This document shows, piece by piece, positions 20,821-25,687 of a stretch of 25,687 nt of DNA. The notes below the pieces were generated by a model. That model saw only the letters and a list, made by a program, of their open reading frames with translations, was not told the origin of the DNA and ran no database searches. Both the position numbers and the translations under genes were made by a program. The first letter of the stretch is position 1. Every line of letters starts with the position of its first letter. This stretch comes from an uncultured Anaerovibrio sp. (GTDB lineage: Bacteria; Bacillota; Negativicutes; Selenomonadales; Selenomonadaceae), in assembly GCA_934203205.1 (NCBI GenBank), contig CAKPYV010000030.1:1-25687 (forward strand), written 5' to 3'.

Positions 20821-22479
20821 ATGAAGAAGTATATTATTGTAGGAGGCGTAGCAGGGGGAGCTACTGCCGCAGCAAGATTGCGCCGGTTGGATGAGCAGGC
20901 TGAAATTATTCTTGTAGAGAGGGGCGGGGAAATTTCCTTTGCTAATTGTGGATTGCCTTATTATGTGGGAGGAGTAATCAAGGAGCGGGATGAACTGCTT
21001 CTTATGCTGCCTCAGAGATTCCGCAATATTTTTAATGTTGATGTGCGGACTCACAGCGAGGTTATCAAGGTAGATACAGCCAATAAAAAGGTTTCCATCA
21101 GAAATTCCGAGGGGGAATATGAGGAAAGCTATGATGCATTGGTTTTGTCTCCTGGAGCCAAGGCTCTTAGACCACCAATTCCTGGCATTGATAATAAGCA
21201 TATTTTAACGCTTAGGAATGTGCCGGATGCAGATGCTTTGCGGGATTTATCTCTGCGCTATCCAGAAGGCAAAGCTGTGGTTATCGGCGGCGGTTTTGTA
21301 GGTATTGAGGTGGCAGAGAATCTCAGGGAGCGCGGGTTGGAGGTTGCGTTAGTGGAAGCAGCACCTCATATTTTGGCTCCTTTTGATGATGATATGGTAG
21401 TGTTGGCTGAAAAGGAACTTAGAGAGCATGGCATTAAGCTGATATTAGGCAATGGGGTAAAGGAATTTGTCTCTTTGGATGATAAACATCAGGAAGTGCG
21501 GCTGGCTGATGGTCAGGCTGTAACGGCAAATCTGGTGGTACTGGCTATGGGTGTGAGACCAGATACCGGATTTTTAGTAGATAGTGATATTAAGCTGGGA
21601 GATCGGGGACATATTCTTGTTAATGAATTTATGGAAACTAACGCCAAGGATGTTTATGCTGTAGGGGATGCAGTAATGACCTATGACAGCCAGACTGGCA
21701 AAGCTGCGGCTTTGGCTTTGGCAGGACCTGCCAACCGTCAGGGGCGTTTGGTAGCAGATAATATAGTTGGAAGACAGAAAAAATATCAGGGGGTTGTAGG
21801 CACCTCTATTCTGAAAGTATTTGATTTGGTGGCTGCTTCTACTGGTAAAAATGAACGTACCTTACATCGGGAAGGTCTGTTATATGGTAGGGATTATCGT
21901 TTTACCATTACCTATCCTGCCTCTCATGTAACCTATTATCCTGGGGCAGAGGTTTTTGCCCTCAAGACGATTTTCCGCTTGTCTGATGGGAAATTATTAG
22001 GTGCTCAGGCTATGGGTAAAAAGGGTGTAGATAAATGTATTGATACCCTGGCAACTGTACTGCGCTTAGGCGGGAAAGTAGAGGATTTGATAGATTTGGA
22101 GCTTTCCTATGCGCCGCCTTTTGGAGCAGCCAAGGCTCCAGCCAATATGGCAGGTTATTTTGCAGAGGATATTATAAATGGCCTAACGGATCCAATACTG
22201 CCTCATGAGGTGGCAGAGGAAGTGGCTCAGGGGGCTGTTATTATTGATATTCGCAGTAAGGCTATGCATGAGGCAGGGCATATTTCTGGGGCTATTAATA
22301 TTCCTACGGAGAAGCTGCGGTCAAATCTTCAGCAGTTGGATAAGGATAAGACTTATATTATTGCTTGTGTAACTGGCCTTAATGGCTATTTTATGGAGCG
22401 TATGCTGCGGCAAAAGGGCTACAAGGCTCGCAATCTTATAGGCGGACATACTTATTATAGGACTGTCAAGGGACAGTAA
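20821..22479 (+). CDS. CoA-disulfide reductase-like flavoprotein with C-terminal rhodanese
   Basis: The 552-residue product is a FAD/NAD(P)H disulfide oxidoreductase: FAD site VGGVAGGATAAARLRRL, single redox Cys43 in SFANCGLPYYVGG (as in CoA-disulfide reductase and Nox), NAD(P)H site VIGGGFVGIEVAENLRERGL, and a second FAD site VYAVGDAVM. A rhodanese domain follows (about 465-552): VIIDIRSKAMHEAGHISGAI, IACVTGLNGY with Cys516, and LIGGHTYYRTV. This fusion occurs in Bacillus CoADR-RHD proteins, thought to reduce CoA-persulfide or polysulfide. The start at 20821 is chosen because GGTGGGGG lies ahead and the FAD motif then begins the protein. It is probably used in sulfur/oxidative stress handling. 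Confidence 0.92.
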   Translation: MKKYIIVGGVAGGATAAARLRRLDEQAEIILVERGGEISFANCGLPYYVGGVIKERDELLLMLPQRFRNIFNVDVRTHSEVIKVDTANKKVSIRNSEGEYEESYDALVLSPGAKALRPPIPGIDNKHILTLRNVPDADALRDLSLRYPEGKAVVIGGGFVGIEVAENLRERGLEVALVEAAPHILAPFDDDMVVLAEKELREHGIKLILGNGVKEFVSLDDKHQEVRLADGQAVTANLVVLAMGVRPDTGFLVDSDIKLGDRGHILVNEFMETNAKDVYAVGDAVMTYDSQTGKAAALALAGPANRQGRLVADNIVGRQKKYQGVVGTSILKVFDLVAASTGKNERTLHREGLLYGRDYRFTITYPASHVTYYPGAEVFALKTIFRLSDGKLLGAQAMGKKGVDKCIDTLATVLRLGGKVEDLIDLELSYAPPFGAAKAPANMAGYFAEDIINGLTDPILPHEVAEEVAQGAVIIDIRSKAMHEAGHISGAINIPTEKLRSNLQQLDKDKTYIIACVTGLNGYFMERMLRQKGYKARNLIGGHTYYRTVKGQ

Positions 22480-22502
22480 TTATGTGGACAAGAGGTGTAA
22501 AT

Positions 22503-23321
22503 ATGAGTAGATATGATAATTATTTATTGGTGACGGATATGGATGGCACCCTTTTAAATTCTCAGCGTCAGGTATCAGAGAAAAATCTAGCTGCTATAGA
22601 TAGATTTACCGCAGAGGGGGGTAGATTTTGTGTAGCAACAGGCAGAACGGCGGAAAATGCGGCGATTTTTCTTCACAATGTCAATATTAACACCTCTGGC
22701 ATATTTTTTAATGGGGCCATGCTTTATGACTACAAGAAACAAAGGATAATGGCTAAGGAGCCCTTGGTGGGAGAGATATGGCAACATTATGTAGACCTGT
22801 TACTGGAGAAGTATCCTGAGATTTGTGTACAGATTTATGCCGTAGATACCTGCTATGTGGTTAGCAATACGCCTCCAGAAGCCCCTGTCCTACAGGCTAT
22901 GAGTTTTCCTTATAAATTTAGTAGGTGGCAGGATATTCAGCATTTGGATTGGTTAAAGCTGATGCTGGTAGGAGAGCCGGAGCTTTTGCACCAGGCCAAA
23001 GAGGAAGCAGAGAAAATGGGGCTGATGAAAATTTCCAACAGTTTCTTTTCGGAAAGTAATTTTTATGAATTTGTGGCTGCTAATGCCTCCAAAGGGCATA
23101 TGCTGGAGGTGTTGAAGGCGTTGCCAGAGAATCAGGGCCGAAAAGTAATTGCTATGGGGGATTATGCCAATGATGATTATATGCTGAAAATGGCGGATGT
23201 AGGCATAGCCTCTGGTAATGCTCTTCCCCAGACAAAGCAGGCAGCAGATAGAGTAGGTGTTACCTGCGACGAAGGTCTGACAGCCTATGTAATTGACCTT
23301 ATCGATAAAGGAGAAATCTAA
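22503..23321 (+). CDS. HAD-family hydrolase, Cof type
   Basis: The 272-residue product contains the HAD motifs: DMDGTLLNSQRQVS with the nucleophile Asp, CVATGRTAEN (motif II Thr), a KGHMLEVLKAL lysine (motif III), and GDYANDDYMLKMADVGIASG (motif IV). The large cap between motifs II and III, with NGAMLYDY, marks the Cof/YidA type, which act on sugar phosphates, pyridoxal phosphate and similar. It starts 24 bp after the stop of the preceding gene; the ATG at 22482 would give 7 extra residues with poorer spacing. Probably co-transcribed with the flavoprotein gene. Substrate not assignable. Confidence 0.9.
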   Translation: MSRYDNYLLVTDMDGTLLNSQRQVSEKNLAAIDRFTAEGGRFCVATGRTAENAAIFLHNVNINTSGIFFNGAMLYDYKKQRIMAKEPLVGEIWQHYVDLLLEKYPEICVQIYAVDTCYVVSNTPPEAPVLQAMSFPYKFSRWQDIQHLDWLKLMLVGEPELLHQAKEEAEKMGLMKISNSFFSESNFYEFVAANASKGHMLEVLKALPENQGRKVIAMGDYANDDYMLKMADVGIASGNALPQTKQAADRVGVTCDEGLTAYVIDLIDKGEI

Positions 23322-23392
23322 TTTTTCTCTTAGAATGTACAAATTGCCCTTATCCCAGAGGGAAAAGCCCTTGGCTTAGGTACTTTGTTCCC

Positions 23393-23421
23393 TTGTACAA
23401 TAGACACTAATAATATATAAT
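23393..23421 (+). promoter_or_regulatory. pheA promoter
   Basis: TTGTAC (23393-23398) and TATAAT (23416-23421) are 17 bp apart. The start codon lies about 50 bp past the expected transcript start. TGTACAA at 23337-23343 and TTGTACA at 23393-23399 form a spaced inverted pair around the promoter's upstream side. No attenuator or T-box fits in the short leader. Confidence 0.65.
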
Positions 23422-23479
23422 ATAATGTACGAAAATGTATTGTAAAATAAGGAAATAATGGACGGGAGCAGATAATGGG

Positions 23480-24343
23480 ATGAAGCAAATGGGATTTTTG
23501 GGGCCTTTGGGAACTCATAGTGAAGCAGCAGCGATATATTTAAAGGGTATGGTGCCAGAGGAATATGAGCTTGTGCCCTGTGCCAATATATATGAGGCCA
23601 TTCATCAGGTGGAACAAGGACGGCTGGATTCCTGTCTGGTGCCGGTGGAAAACTCCATTGAAGGCTCAATAAATATAACTCTGGATACTTTGGCAGGCAG
23701 TGATAATCTGCAGGTGGTACGAGAGCTTATTTGGCATGTACACAATAATCTTATGATGCGGTCAGACACAGGGGAGAATGTGCCTGTCAAAAGGATACTT
23801 TCCCACTCTCAGCCCTTATCCCAGTGTCGGGAGTTCATCCGTTGCAATTATCCTTTGGCAGAGCAGGAGGCTGTGGCTAGTACAGCTATGGCGGCTAAGC
23901 TGGTGGCAGAAGCGGAGCCAACAGATGGCTGGGCGGCTATTTGTACCCGCAGGGGCGGCGAGCTGAATGGTTTGAAGCTGGTGGCAGAGAATATAGAGGA
24001 TTTGCCTAATAATTCAACTAGATTTTATCAGCTGATTCGCAGGGATAGCAAGGAAAATACCGATTATGGCCAGCCGGAAAAATCCCTTATCATATGTCAG
24101 ATAGACGGTAAGGATGCTGGATGTTTATGTGAGATTTTGACGGAATTGGCAGATAGACAGGTGAATTTGACTAGAATTGAGTCTAGGCCTGCTCGAACTG
24201 GTCTGGGAGAGTATATATTCTTCCTGGATGTGGAAATGCCAGAACATAGGTGGCAGCTGGAGGAGGCTTTGGCAGGCATTCGTCAAAGGAGTATCTGGCT
24301 GCGGCAGCCGGGGGAATTTCCAACCATTAATGCTGATAACTAA
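23480..24343 (+). CDS. pheA: Prephenate dehydratase
   Basis: The 287-residue product converts prephenate to phenylpyruvate, the last specific step before phenylalanine transamination. The catalytic domain opens with MGFLGPLGTHSEAAAIYL and contains VPVENSIEGSINITLD, HNNLMMRSD and ILSHSQPLSQCREFI, and the conserved Thr-Arg-Phe as LPNNSTRFYQL. An ACT regulatory domain follows with the phenylalanine-binding ESRP motif (RIESRPARTGLGEYIFFLDV). No chorismate mutase domain is present, so it is the single-function bacterial form, subject to feedback inhibition by phenylalanine. It has its own promoter (23393-23421) and is followed 23 bp later by the hybrid kinase gene. Confidence 0.95.
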   Translation: MKQMGFLGPLGTHSEAAAIYLKGMVPEEYELVPCANIYEAIHQVEQGRLDSCLVPVENSIEGSINITLDTLAGSDNLQVVRELIWHVHNNLMMRSDTGENVPVKRILSHSQPLSQCREFIRCNYPLAEQEAVASTAMAAKLVAEAEPTDGWAAICTRRGGELNGLKLVAENIEDLPNNSTRFYQLIRRDSKENTDYGQPEKSLIICQIDGKDAGCLCEILTELADRQVNLTRIESRPARTGLGEYIFFLDVEMPEHRWQLEEALAGIRQRSIWLRQPGEFPTINADN

Positions 24344-24366
24344 GGGCAATAAGGCGGTGCGATTAT

Positions 24367-25575
24367 ATGGAAAGCAAAGAATATATAGATAGCAGGGATG
24401 TTACCAAGGAAGATATTGATAAGGCTTGGCAGAAGCTTGATTGTCGCAAGCTGTTGGCCCATACAAGTCATGATTTGCGCTCCTCCTTGAATAATGTGCT
24501 GGGGTTGACTGAGCTGGCCAAATCCCAGCTGGATGATAGAGAATATGTGGATTATTGTCTGGAAAAGGTGGGAGATACCACTCATTTTCTCCTGAATCTT
24601 GTTAACGATATACTTTACACTGTTAGTCCAGCCAAGGAAAATATGACAACTAAGGATACAACCATTAATATAAGGGAGTTATTTGAGACTGTGGGTAGTA
24701 TTATTCGGCCTATGGCTCATGAGAAAAAGCTCCATTTTCATACTCAGATAGATGATAATGTGGCTGTTTATGTAAAGTCTGATCGGGGACGTATTAGACA
24801 GATATTGCAGAATCTCCTATCCAATGCTGTAAAATTTACTCCTCGCTATGGCAAAATAGATTTCCAGCTTCATCAGCTGGCAGAGCATGATAACAAGGCC
24901 AGAATGGAATTTGTGGTGCGGGATACCGGTATTGGAATTGCCCCAGAGGTGCAGGAACATATCTTTTTGCCTATGACCAAGGAATATCGGGGCAGCACGA
25001 CCGTATATGGTGGTGTAGGTCTGGGTTTGGCCATTTGCTATAAGCTGACAGATTATCTTGGTGGACGACTTGAGTTCAAGAGCAACAAAGGTCAGGGTAC
25101 GGAGTTTAAACTGTATTTGGATTTGGAGCTGGACAAGGAAATGCCAGAAGTAGCTCAGATACCAGAAAATCAAGGCTATAACTTTGCGGGAAAAACTGTT
25201 CTCCTGGTTGAGGATGATGAAATTAATAGTGAAATTGCCAGAAATCTTCTTTCCCGCAGGGGTTTGTTGGTGGACACAGCAGAAAATGGCCGGGTAGCAT
25301 TGAACAAATTTATGATGAATGCCCCAGGGACCTATGATTTGATTTTGATGGATGTGCGGATGCCGTTGATGGATGGCTTGGAAGCTACCCGCAGGATTCG
25401 GGCTTCTGGCAAATCTGATGCCAAGAGGATTCCTATTGTAGCCATGACTGCCAATGCTTATGAAAAAGATGAGCAGTGTTCTATGGAGGCAGGTATGGAT
25501 GCTCATTTAACCAAGCCAGTGGAGACTGGGGTTTTGTATGAAACCGTCCAGCGAGCCTTGGATGGGGAATTGTAA
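24367..25575 (+). CDS. Soluble hybrid histidine kinase with receiver domain
   Basis: The 402-residue product has HisKA, HATPase and REC in order. The H box is HTSHDLRSSLNNVLGLTELA with His35. The N box is QILQNLLSNAVKFTP, the G boxes are VRDTGIGIAPE and GGVGLGLAICYK. The receiver domain begins VLLVEDDEINSEIARNLL and has Asp329 in LILMDVRMPLMDGLEATRRI and Lys in HLTKPVETGVLY. There is no membrane helix and no PAS or GAF domain; only about 25 residues precede the H box. It should act in the cytoplasm, through an unknown partner. No matching Hpt or output regulator is nearby. It may be co-transcribed with pheA. Confidence 0.93.
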   Translation: MESKEYIDSRDVTKEDIDKAWQKLDCRKLLAHTSHDLRSSLNNVLGLTELAKSQLDDREYVDYCLEKVGDTTHFLLNLVNDILYTVSPAKENMTTKDTTINIRELFETVGSIIRPMAHEKKLHFHTQIDDNVAVYVKSDRGRIRQILQNLLSNAVKFTPRYGKIDFQLHQLAEHDNKARMEFVVRDTGIGIAPEVQEHIFLPMTKEYRGSTTVYGGVGLGLAICYKLTDYLGGRLEFKSNKGQGTEFKLYLDLELDKEMPEVAQIPENQGYNFAGKTVLLVEDDEINSEIARNLLSRRGLLVDTAENGRVALNKFMMNAPGTYDLILMDVRMPLMDGLEATRRIRASGKSDAKRIPIVAMTANAYEKDEQCSMEAGMDAHLTKPVETGVLYETVQRALDGEL

Positions 25576-25617
25576 AAGAGAAAATAAAAAGCCTATCTAC
25601 GACAGCAGAAGTGTGTA

Positions 25618-25669
25618 CCGACCCCAAAAAGTTAGACCTAAAATCTAATTTTTGGAGGTCGGTTTTTTT
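25618..25669 (+). mobile_element. Left end of an IS3-family (IS150-like) insertion sequence (partial)
   Basis: A hairpin (CCGACCCC...AGTTAGA 25618-25636 against 25644-25662) is followed by T7. The ACCCCAAAAAGTTAGAC sequence is like the terminal region of IS150-group elements, and the next bases start an OrfA. The IS itself runs past the window. The hairpin also acts as a terminator for the hybrid kinase gene and hides the ribosome site of the transposase. Confidence 0.75.
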
Positions 25670-25687
25670 GGCAAAATATAGTTATGA
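25668..25687 (+). CDS. IS3-family transposase OrfA (start only, partial)
   Basis: TTG at 25668 with GGAGG 9 bp ahead begins (M)AKYSY, as in IS150-type OrfA proteins (MAKYS-EFK). The GGAGG is in the 3' arm of the hairpin, so translation from read-through transcripts should be low. The window ends after six codons. Confidence 0.6.

Noticed and set aside
23322..23479. T-box or attenuator ahead of pheA
   Set aside because: The promoter at 23393-23421 leaves only about 50 nt of leader, too short for a T-box, and no leader peptide with Phe codons is seen.

Overview
The window looks like a chromosome segment of an anaerobic Gram-positive-related bacterium, most likely a member of the Negativicutes (Selenomonas-like). 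Reasons: the 5S rRNA is of Firmicutes type, the 23S/5S end sits next to a long stretch of Firmicutes-style genes with strong AGGAGG ribosome sites, and there is a ferredoxin-dependent 2-oxoacid oxidoreductase typical of anaerobes. The lineage is inferred from sequence impression, not from a search.

Layout. 1-250: end of an rRNA operon (23S 3' end, 5S, terminator). 250-670: gene-free stretch with a GC-richer structured segment. 675-5746: an envelope/signalling locus. It has a membrane-anchored Ser/Thr kinase-like protein (minus strand), two minus-strand gene pairs each ending in a small secreted protein of the same type, and two related HTH regulators. Three promoters here share a 22-bp element (TTGTCC-N4-GGGTAAACA) placed 18-19 bp ahead of a TATAAT box, so the locus behaves like a small local regulon. 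5866-6546 is a further secreted protein.

6550-10980 is accessory DNA: a pcfJ-like gene start cut off by an IS3-family remnant, fused to the tail of a tyrosine recombinase; a ribbon-helix-helix/DUF1413 gene under a perfect 30-bp palindromic operator; a tandem-duplicated DUF1413 gene fused to its downstream neighbour by a 16-bp repeat; a full-length pcfJ-like gene whose Sel1-repeat tail is split off by an apparent 1-bp frameshift; and the tail of an Rpn-type nuclease gene.

11029-13719 (minus) is a korDABC operon for a 2-oxoacid:ferredoxin oxidoreductase. 14095-17976 is an FbpABC/AfuABC-type ABC importer (ATPase, fused permease, binding lipoprotein), followed by a YesM/YesN-type two-component system (18155-20703) that probably senses or controls the importer. 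The binding protein lacks an obvious tyrosine pair for iron, so a phosphorylated or other anionic solute is as likely as ferric iron.

20821-25575 holds a CoA-disulfide-reductase/rhodanese flavoprotein, a Cof-type HAD phosphatase, prephenate dehydratase (pheA) with its own promoter, and a soluble hybrid histidine kinase. The window ends in the left end of an IS3-family (IS150-like) insertion sequence whose transposase start is in a hairpin.
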